64,000 nucleotides of DNA from Alistipes dispar (GTDB lineage: Bacteria > Bacteroidota > Bacteroidia > Bacteroidales > Rikenellaceae): positions 124,001-188,000 of the forward strand of contig NZ_AP019736.1 of the NCBI RefSeq assembly GCF_006542685.1. Direction: 5' to 3'. Shown piece after piece: positions 16,701 through 25,130 of this stretch (position 1 is the stretch's first letter; every line of letters begins with the position of its first letter). The notes under the pieces are model-generated. The model was given only the letters and a program-made list of their open reading frames with translations. It made no database searches and was not told the DNA's origin. The position numbers and the translations under genes were made by a program.

Positions 16701-18505
16701 ACCACAACCATATCTGGAAAAACAACATCTCGCTGGGCAGCGACGGATCTATCGCCAACTCCACGAAATGGAGTCTGAACAACGACGGGTCTGGGCACAT
16801 AGCCTCGGGTAATATCTCATGGAATGCCGCCGGCACGGTTACCTTTGCCGCATCCGTATCCGCCCAGTGGACTACGGGCATCACGACGGCGCAGGAACTC
16901 GCTTCGGCCATGGCGTTCGGGAAGATGCTCTACCGCGACCCGACTTTCTGGAACGGAAACAACGGTGTCGTGGTTTACAACAACTCCCAGAACGGTATGG
17001 TGACCGTTACCCGGCAGCAGGATGCCACGGCACCCAATGACAGCAAGTATGTCCTGAAAATCCAGACCAGCGGCAGTGCCAGCCCTCGCAACGGAGGCTT
17101 CTATTTCGGGGCGAAATGCGGTTACCGCAAGGTGCTCGTCGCCCGCATTATCGCCAAGATCCCCGCCGGCAGAAATCTCTGTTGGGCGACGAACAGCGTC
17201 GGCACGGGAGGTTCGCACCGGTGGCTTACGTCGAACGCCGGCACGGGCGACTGGAAAGAATACGTCTACAAGGTCGTGTGCGGCACCGCCGATTTTTCCA
17301 GCACCCATTTCTTCTACGTGGACGGCACGCAGGGGACTTCCGATACGCCTGTCATCTGGTATGTGGCCTATGCCACGGTCTTCGACCTTACCTCCACGGA
17401 GAAATACACGACCACCATCGATGCCAACGGCATTTACACGGGAACCGTACGCGCCAACCAGATTATCGTGGATTCCGCCCTGACTGTCGGAGGGAGCAGC
17501 TATAACGGCAGCATCTCCGTCAAGGATGCGAACAATAGCGTAAAGGTCACGCTGGACAGGAACGGTATCACGGCCGTGAGCGGCAAGATCGGCGGCTGGA
17601 TTCTCGGAACAAGCGCCCTGACCGCTTCGGCTCCGGCCTCGGGGCACCGCATCGTTATGGGGGCTTCAGGATATATTTACCACGACAACCCTTCCACCGG
17701 AGTAAACTATTGGGCGCTGAACACGGACGGTTCCGCCACGTTCGGGTGCGGGAAAATCTCCTTTGCCAATGACGGATCGGGTTATCTGGCCAACCAGAAT
17801 ATCAAATGGGACGCCTCGGGAAATGTCACGATGACGGGCACCATCAACGCCAATGCCGGCACCATCGGGGGATTCGTCATCGGTCAGGGGCGCATCGGCT
17901 CGACGGCGACAGGAACCGGCTCAGGCGGCGGCCTTGCCATCTACGACGACCTGTTCCGCGTGGGGGACACCATTTCGTATGTCCTGTTCGGCAGCAACAC
18001 CATACCGGCATCCGCCGGCGGATCATGTGCCACCGGACGTATTGTGAACAACAAGGTGAACAGCATCTTTAATAACAACTACGGGCTTTATATCGATGTC
18101 AAAAACGGTAACCGTAACTACGGAATATGGTCCAATGCCTCTGTTATAGCCCCTGCCTGCATCGGCAACAAGATCAAGAATGTCTATTTCACAGGCAGCG
18201 GTTACACGATCGATTTCTCGCAGTTCAACATCTTTTTCGTTTATGCCAACCAGAAGTACAGCGTGACCCTGCCGTCGGCATCGTCCGTGGCCACCATGTT
18301 CGGTTACTCGACTCTGCCGTCGGACTTCGCCTGCATATTTACCCTAATTTACAACTACAACTGGGGGAATAGCCTTGTATTCACCAATATCCGTAACCAC
18401 AACGGGGATCTTGCCAGTTACACGTTAGCCAAGGGAGACTCCATTACGGTATTGTGCGCCAATTACCCCTCGTTCCATTACCAGATATTAAATCACTCTT
18501 ATTAA
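13736..18505 (+). CDS. Very long modular phage tail fibre
   Basis: The 1589-residue protein starts at the ATG at 13736; the reading frame is open further upstream, but that part runs antisense through the B12 riboswitch. The N-terminal 'LIARGQATI' resembles the tail protein at 355. After it come several copies of a module: 'SADRIAAGSI.ASKLDA', then 'INTDYINGLSCTFTKGKIGG', then 'SLGSDGSI.NSTKW', then 'NNDGSG.IASGNI' and a 'VTF..SVS..W' strand. Collagen-like or coiled registers of this type are common in trimeric phage fibres. Unique domains are inserted between modules at about residues 610-790, 890-960 and 1060-1215. The C-terminal ~170 residues probably form the receptor-binding tip. No membrane segments are seen. 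Confidence 0.78.
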   Translation: MAKILIARGQATIYVQKDGYTITQSLGEYVFPADDTGKILSSVTLTSTVRVMCGDEELTAFTIGAVGKPAGFSSVTVNNGTKTLTYVITAGTTTLADHGTIDIPVTISGIVYHLSFVWSKAKAGIPGKDGVDADMLDWVKEWNTGKTLINGNTVITPKLFAGTKNSDGTVSGIAIGSFTLNTKTSSGTIAAEAVNGIYGFRDGYKTFYVDNGGNAQLGYGDQYVRYNATTGMVEFGSGVSLNWVGATYIDKDGVFTGTLSADTIKTISISASQITSGIIAAARIDTAALKASLITAGNIEALTLNVTKGKIGGWTVDADSLYRGTKNNTVGSCTSAAGSITLGSNGIRGYKWRLDASGAGAVAGGNIAWDASGNVTFASTVSALWTAPIGSLTTALGGSGYPKLTKITADGIYTGSITASQITAGTISADRIAAGSIAASKLDAASIRSSIINTDYINGLSCTFTKGKIGGWMIGASALTATHISIDSGNRRIAVYGANSGVASGQRVQLYYNSDTDFGLYTTDSAGYCVAQLGSSNSIAGWTIDTTSIRKGNVSLGSDGSIINSTKWKLNNDGSGQIASGNIAWDTAGNVTFGASVSLQWKNDIEAAKVTNFGYRYYKKLIINGDEATYYPVVFKGGDQNIKRTILVRRGYAEQAPVSWNTSTHKGGLIVLIKTNFGGWGGIAYSWDIYDLSETYCRMFAGAQLCGNYCMFAVFLRGGGDTGAVYHLYSDQPIESSSYSPSPIPAAPQIAYGNDLIFQSGSTQAYAPAPRTLTAAVEEEIRRHRFIALAQSTDSTLAAHPLTYIGSTGIYTGTLTAAQVNAVAIDAGSIKTGTLSADRIAAGSISASKLDAVGIKSSIINTDYINGLSCTFTKGKIGGFSIGSDNMTIGNVGAVGAIPLQIRSASTGSGYWYTGAYKPLGICLTWYQSSNAGHIVLGQVAASGNSVKTGFIGLQMMSWDNLEYFCLSVNYTKSGSKEVYNRIAGWAFDHNHIWKNNISLGSDGSIANSTKWSLNNDGSGHIASGNISWNAAGTVTFAASVSAQWTTGITTAQELASAMAFGKMLYRDPTFWNGNNGVVVYNNSQNGMVTVTRQQDATAPNDSKYVLKIQTSGSASPRNGGFYFGAKCGYRKVLVARIIAKIPAGRNLCWATNSVGTGGSHRWLTSNAGTGDWKEYVYKVVCGTADFSSTHFFYVDGTQGTSDTPVIWYVAYATVFDLTSTEKYTTTIDANGIYTGTVRANQIIVDSALTVGGSSYNGSISVKDANNSVKVTLDRNGITAVSGKIGGWILGTSALTASAPASGHRIVMGASGYIYHDNPSTGVNYWALNTDGSATFGCGKISFANDGSGYLANQNIKWDASGNVTMTGTINANAGTIGGFVIGQGRIGSTATGTGSGGGLAIYDDLFRVGDTISYVLFGSNTIPASAGGSCATGRIVNNKVNSIFNNNYGLYIDVKNGNRNYGIWSNASVIAPACIGNKIKNVYFTGSGYTIDFSQFNIFFVYANQKYSVTLPSASSVATMFGYSTLPSDFACIFTLIYNYNWGNSLVFTNIRNHNGDLASYTLAKGDSITVLCANYPSFHYQILNHSY
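15020..15150 (+). repeat. Internal direct repeat in tail fibre gene, copy 1
   Basis: This stretch encodes the 'ADRIAAGSI..SKLDA' to 'CTFTKGKIGG' module and recurs at 16244-16374 with high protein but lower DNA similarity, as expected from an old duplication. Confidence 0.7.
16244..16374 (+). repeat. Internal direct repeat in tail fibre gene, copy 2
   Basis: Second copy of the module at 15020-15150. A further paired module ('SLGSDGSI' to 'VTF..SVS.QW') occurs at about 15394-15540 and 16727-16870, so the repeat unit spans at least 600 bases including unique inserts. Confidence 0.7.
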
Positions 18506-18556
18506 AAACTTTTCTGCTGGGAATATCCCTACACTTAATAAAAACAGAAGCGAATT

Positions 18557-18844
18557 ATGAACATCACCAACGTAACGGTAACCAAGGTTGCCGAAGAGAG
18601 CACGGAGAATGCCGACTACCAGTTGGAATATTCCATCGTCAATGACGCGCTGACCCGCGTCCACGCCTCCATCCGCAAGAAGGATACGGATGGCTCGGGG
18701 AACGCTCCGCAGATAGGTATCATCTACATGGAACAAGGCGTTATTTCATGCAACATTCCTATGGGAGAGCCGCTTGCACCCCTGTTTCATGATTTCGATA
18801 CCATGATCGACGAAATAAAAAAGAGTAACGTACAAAATGCATAA
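18557..18844 (+). CDS. Small protein in tail operon, function unknown
   Basis: This 95-residue protein starts 51 bases after the fibre stop and ends 5 bases before the next start. It has no signal peptide or membrane segment and reads as a small alpha/beta protein ('NADYQLEYSIVNDAL', then a C-terminal 'FHDFDTMIDEIKKS' helix). Position directly after the fibre suggests a fibre chaperone or connector, but no family was recognised. Confidence 0.55.
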   Translation: MNITNVTVTKVAEESTENADYQLEYSIVNDALTRVHASIRKKDTDGSGNAPQIGIIYMEQGVISCNIPMGEPLAPLFHDFDTMIDEIKKSNVQNA

Positions 18845-18849
18845 ATAAT

Positions 18850-19173
18850 ATGGAACTGTCAGTCAAAGACCGCCTTTACCTGCCGTCCTTTTTGCCGGCA
18901 CGGGGCAACTTCAAGGACTTCAACCTCAAAAAAGAGATTCTGCGCAAGATCGCCATTCCGGACGAGGAGCGCAAAGCCATCGGTCTTCACGAGAATGCCG
19001 AGGACAAGCGCATCGAATGGGATGTGGAGAAGGAGAAACCGCTTGCCGTGGAGTTCTCGGGGGACGAGATGGAGTATCTCCGGAAAGCCTGCGAACGCAT
19101 CTCGGACGAGGAGCTTCCGGACGATATGTGGGCTACCGTGTCGCGCATCTACGATTTCATTCAGGAGAAGTAA
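18850..19173 (+). CDS. Small protein in tail operon, function unknown
   Basis: The product has 107 residues and is charged and helical, with 'LPSFLPARGNFKDFNLKKEIL' at the front (Bacteroidetes phage proteins of this size often lie beside baseplate genes) and a C-terminal 'MWATVSRIYDFI' helix. It is followed by a terminator-like hairpin, so it may end a transcription unit. No domain recognised. Confidence 0.6.
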   Translation: MELSVKDRLYLPSFLPARGNFKDFNLKKEILRKIAIPDEERKAIGLHENAEDKRIEWDVEKEKPLAVEFSGDEMEYLRKACERISDEELPDDMWATVSRIYDFIQEK

Positions 19174-19212
19174 ACCATCCTTTCTTTCTGCCGCTACTCT
19201 TTTGAAAAGAGT

Positions 19213-19247
19213 GCCCGGTCGTACTCTGATGTATGGTCGGGCTTTTT
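19213..19247 (+). terminator. Intrinsic terminator in tail operon
   Basis: GCCCG (19213-19217) pairs with CGGGC (19238-19242) and is followed by T5 (19243-19247). It separates the fibre-linked genes from the baseplate genes. Confidence 0.6.
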
Positions 19248-19262
19248 GTTGAAGTATCGTTC

Positions 19263-19961
19263 ATGGCAAGACAGGACATAACAATGGACGCCGAATACGG
19301 TGAGGTGGAGACTTCCGGCAATATCGCCGGCAAGAGTTTCTACGACTTCCGCCTGCTCGATGCCGTCGCGGGTGCGGACAACGACACCTTCCGCTACGGA
19401 GAGATTACCGTCCCCGTCGGCTTCGTGTACACGTATAACGACGGCAAAGGGTTCCATGTCAGGATTCCCTATACGCCCGACATGCGCCGCCTGACGGTCC
19501 GTCTGGTTATGGAAAGCGGTTCGGGCGGCACGGAGTACCTGAGAAATCCTGCGACGGGCAAACATTGGTTTCCCGTCGTGGCGGAGACGGAAGCCGGCAC
19601 GGCCGATATCGCCCTGGCCGCATTTTTCTCCCTCAATGAGAAGGGAGTCTACAACCTGCTGTCACGGGACGGTTACCTTGCCGTGTACAGCGGCTCAGAG
19701 ACCGACTTCGAAATAGGAGCCGCCAAAGCCCAGAACGAGACGTTTCTGCTGAAAGCTTCAGCCGGAAATCTCTACCAACATTCTACGACAGGTGTCGGCC
19801 TCGTCGACTACCTGCATTCGAGTCTGGAAAACAACGGTCTTGCCGCCAAACTGCAGTCGGAATTCCTGTCGGACAAGGTCGTCATCAAGAATGCCTATAT
19901 GGATTCTGCCACGGGAGAGCTGCTTTTAGAAACCGAGGAAAAGGAGGAGAACGATGGGTAA
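19263..19961 (+). CDS. Phage baseplate/tail protein, function unknown
   Basis: The chosen start 'MARQDITMD' at 19263 gives 232 residues; an upstream in-frame ATG at 19233 lies inside the preceding terminator and is unlikely. The protein is beta-rich and acidic, with a C-terminal segment 'VVIKNAYMDSATGELLLETEE'. It overlaps the LysM-like gene by 8 bases, so the two are coupled. It is probably a structural part of the baseplate; no named family recognised. Confidence 0.6.
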   Translation: MARQDITMDAEYGEVETSGNIAGKSFYDFRLLDAVAGADNDTFRYGEITVPVGFVYTYNDGKGFHVRIPYTPDMRRLTVRLVMESGSGGTEYLRNPATGKHWFPVVAETEAGTADIALAAFFSLNEKGVYNLLSRDGYLAVYSGSETDFEIGAAKAQNETFLLKASAGNLYQHSTTGVGLVDYLHSSLENNGLAAKLQSEFLSDKVVIKNAYMDSATGELLLETEEKEENDG

Positions 19962-20886
19962 GTACAGGGTCGTAGCCGGACAGAATATCTACGATGTGGC
20001 CCTGTACCTGTACGGCAGCATCGAGGGAGTCGTGGATTTGCTCATCAACAACCCCGATCTCTCCTTCGCCACGACATTGACTGCCGGCCGGGAACTTGTC
20101 TACACGGACGATTTCGTTATCCGCGCCGATGTAGTCGCCTATAACGGGTTGCACGGCATCGTCCCCGCTAACGGTGAACGGCATGTCTATCCCAAAACGT
20201 TCACCTTGCCGCTTGCTGTCGTCCTCACGCTCGCTGCCGGGATCATCACCGTGCAGTGTGCCGTTTCCGGTGCGGGACAGCTGGAAATCGACTGGGGCGA
20301 CAACAGCGACACCGAGACCGTCCTCCTCGCGGACACGCCGCAGCTGCTCACCCATACCTTCGACAACAAAGTCAGGGACAGGCGTCGTATCCGTTGGTTT
20401 ACCGATGCCTGCTTCCGGAGTATCGACTGGAGCGGGCTCAAACCGCGGTCGTTGGTACTGGTGCAGACACTGCCGGTGGAGGAGCTGACGCTCACGCACG
20501 CCACACTCTCCTTGGAGAGCCTGCGGCTGCTTTCCGGAACCTACAGCCTGAACCTGTCGAATTGCGCGTTGGCCGATCTTGCACCGCTTGCCGAATGCCG
20601 GGAACTGATGACACTCGACCTCTCCGCCGCCCGACTGAAACCGACAGTCATAGATCATTACCTGACAACCCTTGTGGAACATTACGGCGACCGACGGAAT
20701 TGCACGGTCATTTTACCTACAGCCCCGACGGGAACCTATCGGGAGCCGGACCGGGATACCGAAACGGGGCGCTACCGTATCGCCTCGGGCATGGAAGCCG
20801 TATGGGTCATCCTGCACGAGGAGGCCTGGAATGAGGGTGGCGCGTGGAAATTCATTATCGACGATATAACCTATACAGTGGAATGA
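19954..20886 (+). CDS. LysM-like phage baseplate protein
   Basis: A 310-residue protein whose first ~50 residues read as a LysM domain ('YRVVAGQNIYDVALYLYG' to 'LTAGRELVY'), common in baseplate hub proteins such as T4 gp53-like proteins. A PKD-like segment follows at about residues 75-150 ('GQLEIDWGDNSDTE'), then a leucine-rich segment at about 170-230. The LysM part probably docks the hub to other tail proteins. Overlaps of 8 and 4 bases with its neighbours show tight coupling. The PKD and leucine-rich parts are unusual for a baseplate protein and may add surface-binding functions. Confidence 0.65.
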   Translation: MGKYRVVAGQNIYDVALYLYGSIEGVVDLLINNPDLSFATTLTAGRELVYTDDFVIRADVVAYNGLHGIVPANGERHVYPKTFTLPLAVVLTLAAGIITVQCAVSGAGQLEIDWGDNSDTETVLLADTPQLLTHTFDNKVRDRRRIRWFTDACFRSIDWSGLKPRSLVLVQTLPVEELTLTHATLSLESLRLLSGTYSLNLSNCALADLAPLAECRELMTLDLSAARLKPTVIDHYLTTLVEHYGDRRNCTVILPTAPTGTYREPDRDTETGRYRIASGMEAVWVILHEEAWNEGGAWKFIIDDITYTVE

Positions 20887-21776
20887 GCCGGACGATTAAG
20901 GAGATATACAATGAAGCCGTGCAGGAACGCAACCGGCGGCTGGAACTGACGGAGTTCGCCAGCGACTCGAAGCTGTCTGTCATGAACGGTATCCTATGGA
21001 CCGTAGCCGCTGTCATCTACAGTTTCGAGACGCTGCTTGATGTCTTCGCGGTGGATATCTCGGAAGCCATCAACAACCGGATCAACGGCACGCCGGACTA
21101 CTACGCCAATGCGCTGCTGCAATACCAGCAGGGCGACGAGCTGACCGTCCGCGAGGACGGACTGGCTTTCGGGTATGCCCAGGTCGATGAGACCAAACGC
21201 ATCATTACGCAGGTCTCCTATGTGGAGAGCACGGACGACAGCAACCTCGACAGCAAGCTGGTACTGAAAATCGCTACCGGCACGAAAGGACATCTGGAAG
21301 CTATTCCCGCCGAGGAGCTGGTGCCCATCAATGCCTATATCGGCAAGCTGAAATTCGCCGGCACACGCATCGAGGTCATCTCGACCAAAGGCGACGTGCT
21401 GGTGCCGCGTCTTACGGTCTTCTACGATGGTGCCGTTCCCGAGGCGGAGATGTACGACAGCATCGAGACCCGTATCCGGGACTACATTATGGGCATCGAC
21501 TTCGACGCTGCGGTCTATGTCTCCCGCCTGACGGATGCCATACGCCGTGCCGAACACGTTACAGACGTCTATATCGACGAGACGGCAATCCCCGAGCAGG
21601 GCGTGTTTATTGCTTGCCACGATACGGACGGGCAAATCCAGCCCCTGCAACGTGTCGGCCGCATGACATACACCGCCTCGGGCTACCTGAAAGAGTCCTC
21701 GCGCAAGGACGAGGAGTCGGAACTGCCGACCTTCCGGGAAGCCATCACGCTCAAAGTCGAAAACCATGAGATATAA
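20883..21776 (+). CDS. Baseplate J-like protein
   Basis: Starting at 20883 (ATGA overlap with the previous stop) the product has 297 residues. It begins with a helical segment ('IKEIYNEAVQERNRRL') and has 'SVMNGILWTVAAVIYSFETLLDVF', an amphipathic stretch seen near the N-terminus of gpJ-like baseplate proteins. The C-terminal half ('IETRIRDYIMGIDFDAAVYVSRLTDAIRRAEHVTDVYI') matches the usual end of the Baseplate_J fold. It would form the outer wedge of a contractile tail baseplate. Order LysM protein, J-like, I-like, fibre fits a myovirus-type tail. Confidence 0.7.
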   Translation: MSRTIKEIYNEAVQERNRRLELTEFASDSKLSVMNGILWTVAAVIYSFETLLDVFAVDISEAINNRINGTPDYYANALLQYQQGDELTVREDGLAFGYAQVDETKRIITQVSYVESTDDSNLDSKLVLKIATGTKGHLEAIPAEELVPINAYIGKLKFAGTRIEVISTKGDVLVPRLTVFYDGAVPEAEMYDSIETRIRDYIMGIDFDAAVYVSRLTDAIRRAEHVTDVYIDETAIPEQGVFIACHDTDGQIQPLQRVGRMTYTASGYLKESSRKDEESELPTFREAITLKVENHEI

Positions 21777-22326
21777 GCTGCCCATAGACCGTTCGGTGAA
21801 CCGGCTCGTGCCGCACTACCTGTCGGGACGGCGGTTCATCCTCTTCGTGCAGAGCTGCCTCTATCCCTTGCAAAGCCTGAACGAACGGTTCCGTACGTTT
21901 GCACGGGAACGGCATATCGAGGCGCGCATGACCTCGCAGGTCATCTACTTCGAGTGGTATTTGAACTACAAATTCGGAAAGTACCTCAAAGACGACAGAG
22001 ACCGTATCTTCATCCGGGAGAGCGAAAGCATCGGCGTGGATCTTTACCACGAGTATGCCCAGTACCAGCGGCCCTGTACCGTATGGTATAACGGTGAGGA
22101 GATCACGGCCACGGACGAGGCGGAACTTCCGCGTCCGTTTTACCGGCTCGCCGAAGAGAAACCAATCAACAAGGTCAGTTTCATGGTCTGCGTGCCGCCG
22201 GTCGCGATACCCGCGAGGGAGTTCGTCTACATGCTGTCGTACGTGGTGAACCGTTATAAGATTGCAGGCAAGACCTATCTGATAAAAATCGATAGTGAAG
22301 AATATGAACCCAATCACAATGCATAG
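21766..22326 (+). CDS. Baseplate/tail protein I-like
   Basis: A 186-residue protein that overlaps the J-like gene by 11 bases. It is rich in aromatic and basic residues ('VNRLVPHYLSGRRFILFVQSCLYPL'). Position between the J-like gene and the fibre gene is where a tail protein I-like wedge or adaptor is expected. No clear domain motif was seen, so the assignment is by synteny only. Confidence 0.5.
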   Translation: MRYKLPIDRSVNRLVPHYLSGRRFILFVQSCLYPLQSLNERFRTFARERHIEARMTSQVIYFEWYLNYKFGKYLKDDRDRIFIRESESIGVDLYHEYAQYQRPCTVWYNGEEITATDEAELPRPFYRLAEEKPINKVSFMVCVPPVAIPAREFVYMLSYVVNRYKIAGKTYLIKIDSEEYEPNHNA

Positions 22327-22332
22327 AATAAG

Positions 22333-24915
22333 ATGAAAGAATATGTAGCCGAAACCGGCGGACGTTATACCTATTCGGACGACATCCTGAACTTGCAGGA
22401 GCTTACCCTGAGCCTGAGTGCCATCTTCGACGGCTGCTCGGACTTCATCATCTCCGGATGCGAGATCGAGGGTCCCCGCGTCTCCCCGGGTTATGTCTGG
22501 CTCGGCGGAAAGGTACGCCGTTTCGACGGCTGCGCCGATGCTGTCTATCCCTATTATATATACGAAATCAACCGGCATGAATCGGTGGTCTACGCCAATG
22601 AGGTCAACAAGCGCGGGCGTACCTGTTATCTCTGTGCCGGAGCCAAGGCTGTCCCGGATACGGTCGATCCGGTTACTGACAAACTGCCGGCGGCCATCGA
22701 GGTGACGGAGAGCTATGCACCCCGGTTCATCGACAAGTTCTTCGGCCGCTATGCTGTCCTGCTCGATACACCTTTTGCCCGGCAGACCGTCAAGAAGGAT
22801 CTGGTGCTGGCCGGAACGTTCACCGGGCAGAAAGAAATCAGCTCCAAGACCGCCGTCTCCGTCAGCGGCGGGAACGGCTACATGCTCAAAGGCATCGTCA
22901 AGGCGGACGGCCATGCCGCCATCGGTGCCTACCTGCACGGTCTGCTTGTCAACGAGATTGTCATCCGGACGGACGGCACGTTCAGTTTCATGAAACAAGG
23001 CAAGGAACTGGCCAGGGTTACGGAAGACGGCATATCCTGCGGTACTTCGCTGAATGAAAACGCCCGGATCGGGGCTGTCCGCATCAAGGGATACGACATC
23101 TATAACACCTCGGATGTGACGGATGAGGGTTGTATCCGTATCAATTACCACGGCACGGAGGGCGGCGGAACAAAATACCGTGACTTTGCCGTGCATGACG
23201 GAAAAGCCTGCACCACACCTGTTTTGAAAGTCATCGGGCGTACCGCCACCCTGCAGGTCGGCGGACTGCTCTCCCTGCAAAGCACCGGACGGGGTATCGA
23301 TATTCAGAATACCGCCTATACGAAAGACAATGCCAGGCTGACAAACCTGATTACCTGGCGCGACAGTGCCGCCGCGCTGCTCGCCACCGTCGGCTTCGAC
23401 ACCGCTGACAGTTTCCGTTTTGCGCTGAGGAACGCTCTGGGCGACATCGTGCTTGCCCCTTTGGGAGCGGTGGATGTGCTCGGTACGCTTAAAATCAACG
23501 GAAAATCCGTGTCCGACACCTATGTGACCGTCAGGGCCTTTACGGAGGCGATGGGAAAGAAAGTGGATGTGGTAGAAGGCAAACAGCTCTCTACCGAAGA
23601 CTTCACGACCGAATACAGGAAGAAACTGGCGGCTATCACTACCGGAGAACTGACGGAGGGCGACGAAGGTTATGTCACATCGGGAACCGTCGCGGCGGCT
23701 TTGAAAATGAAACTCTCCGCCGACGGGAACCTTTCCGATGTCATGGACAAGGCTGCCGCCCGGAAGAATATCGATGTCTATTCCAAAGCGGAAGCCGGGG
23801 AGGTATTTCTGGAAATCTCCGAAGGATTGAAGGAGCTGGTGCGCCTGACGGCGGACGAGATCAGCGGGCTGACGGCAGAGGAAGCCGCCGAACTGAAAGC
23901 AAAGCGGCAGGCGGCCGTCAGGGATACCCTCGATGCCGAAAAGAAAGGTACCGGGGAGCTGAAACTGGCCAAGACCTCGAACCTGTCCGACCTTCCGGAC
24001 AAGGGCAAGGCACGCAAGAACCTCGAAGTCTATTCCACGGCCGAGATAGACCGGATGATGGACGGCAAGCTCGGGACTGACTCCGCTTACGAGGGCATTG
24101 TCTTCACACCCGAACTCAGGGACAAACTGCTGGAAATCAAGACCGGTTCGTTCGCCTACATAGATGAAGGCGGCATTTCGCACGCACAGGTCGAGGGATA
24201 CGTGATGACCTCGCAGGTTGTCAGGGAACTCAAGAAAAAGGCGGAACGGCTGATGGGCGGCTACAACGCTTCCGAAAAGGATACCATCGCCACCAACCTG
24301 AACCTGTATACCAAGGCCGGGGCGGACGCCCGCTTCGCCGCGCTTGAAAACCTGTTCCAGGATTACATCGACTTTTTGACCGGGCAAGGAAAATCCCCCA
24401 TGGAAGCCCGGCAGCTCCTGCGGAACAAGTTGGACGTGCTGTCCAAAGACGAAATCGTCAAGGACTACCTGCGCAAGGACGGCAAACTTTCCGACCTGTC
24501 CTTGCCGACAGCGGAGGCGAAACGGCAGGCCTGCCGCGCTATCGGAGCCGCCTATGCGGAAGAATACCAGCCCCTGCTGGCGGATACGGGATGGATGCAC
24601 ATGGAGAACAGCGGCTCGGGAACAGATACCCAGGGGCTGTTTATCCGCCAGATCGGGAATATCGTGTCCATACAGGGGTATATCAATACCGCACGCAGGG
24701 ACGGCAGCAACTGGGGCGGCATCGTTGCCGTCATCCCGAACAAGATACAGCCCCCGAGATACAGCGTGCGCTGCAGCGCCGCTGACTGGAACGATGACCA
24801 CAAGTACAACCGGGGCTCCTCGTTCACCATCTACGGCGGTTCGCGCAGGATACAGCTTTACGAGCGCGGTATGTACAATGTCAATGTAGAACTCAACTTC
24901 ACCTATTTTGTATAG
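22333..24915 (+). CDS. Second phage tail fibre
   Basis: The 860-residue protein has an N-terminal beta-rich virion-binding part (residues 1-150), a central part resembling fibre heads, and helical repeats in the C-terminal half. Three related units can be aligned: 'NLSDVMDKAAARKNIDVYS', 'NLSDLPDKGKARKNLEVYS' and 'KLSDLSLPTAEAKRQACRAIG', typical of the LSD/KAxAR motif of phage fibre shafts. The last ~120 residues form a compact beta domain that may bind a receptor. The long - strand frame opposite it is a shadow. It follows the wedge genes, as fibres do in myovirus-like operons. Confidence 0.78.
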   Translation: MKEYVAETGGRYTYSDDILNLQELTLSLSAIFDGCSDFIISGCEIEGPRVSPGYVWLGGKVRRFDGCADAVYPYYIYEINRHESVVYANEVNKRGRTCYLCAGAKAVPDTVDPVTDKLPAAIEVTESYAPRFIDKFFGRYAVLLDTPFARQTVKKDLVLAGTFTGQKEISSKTAVSVSGGNGYMLKGIVKADGHAAIGAYLHGLLVNEIVIRTDGTFSFMKQGKELARVTEDGISCGTSLNENARIGAVRIKGYDIYNTSDVTDEGCIRINYHGTEGGGTKYRDFAVHDGKACTTPVLKVIGRTATLQVGGLLSLQSTGRGIDIQNTAYTKDNARLTNLITWRDSAAALLATVGFDTADSFRFALRNALGDIVLAPLGAVDVLGTLKINGKSVSDTYVTVRAFTEAMGKKVDVVEGKQLSTEDFTTEYRKKLAAITTGELTEGDEGYVTSGTVAAALKMKLSADGNLSDVMDKAAARKNIDVYSKAEAGEVFLEISEGLKELVRLTADEISGLTAEEAAELKAKRQAAVRDTLDAEKKGTGELKLAKTSNLSDLPDKGKARKNLEVYSTAEIDRMMDGKLGTDSAYEGIVFTPELRDKLLEIKTGSFAYIDEGGISHAQVEGYVMTSQVVRELKKKAERLMGGYNASEKDTIATNLNLYTKAGADARFAALENLFQDYIDFLTGQGKSPMEARQLLRNKLDVLSKDEIVKDYLRKDGKLSDLSLPTAEAKRQACRAIGAAYAEEYQPLLADTGWMHMENSGSGTDTQGLFIRQIGNIVSIQGYINTARRDGSNWGGIVAVIPNKIQPPRYSVRCSAADWNDDHKYNRGSSFTIYGGSRRIQLYERGMYNVNVELNFTYFV

Positions 24916-24917
24916 TC

Positions 24918-25130
24918 ATGAAACATAAACTCAATGTAAACGGCGATATTGAAAGCCGCCGGAGGATTGCGGAGCGCAGGAACGTTCCCGTCCGTGAAAC
25001 CGTACAGCAAACCATTCAACCGCAACATCATGAAACAGAAGAAAATCAGGCGGCAGCCGCAGAAGAAACCGTCTCCCCGGCAGCAGAAGCCCCGAAAGCG
25101 AGAAGACGGAAGACCGCAGGGGACGCTTAA
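24918..25130 (+). CDS. Small Ala/Glu-rich phage protein, function unknown
   Basis: Seventy residues starting 2 bases after the fibre stop. It is low-complexity: basic start, then 'QAAAAEETVSPAAEAPKARRRK'-like Ala/Glu and Arg/Lys tracts. It overlaps the next gene by 101 bases in another frame. Spacing right after the fibre supports translation, but composition is weak evidence. Confidence 0.4.
   Translation: MKHKLNVNGDIESRRRIAERRNVPVRETVQQTIQPQHHETEENQAAAAEETVSPAAEAPKARRRKTAGDA

Noticed and set aside
21751..24801. Long - strand reading frame (1016 codons) opposite the second tail fibre
   Set aside because: It is a shadow of GC-rich + strand codons: low-complexity composition, no recognisable domain, and the + strand carries clear fibre repeats.
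13736..24915. Diversity-generating retroelement acting on the tail fibres
   Set aside because: No reverse transcriptase gene and no template/variable repeat pair with adenine-biased differences were seen in the window.
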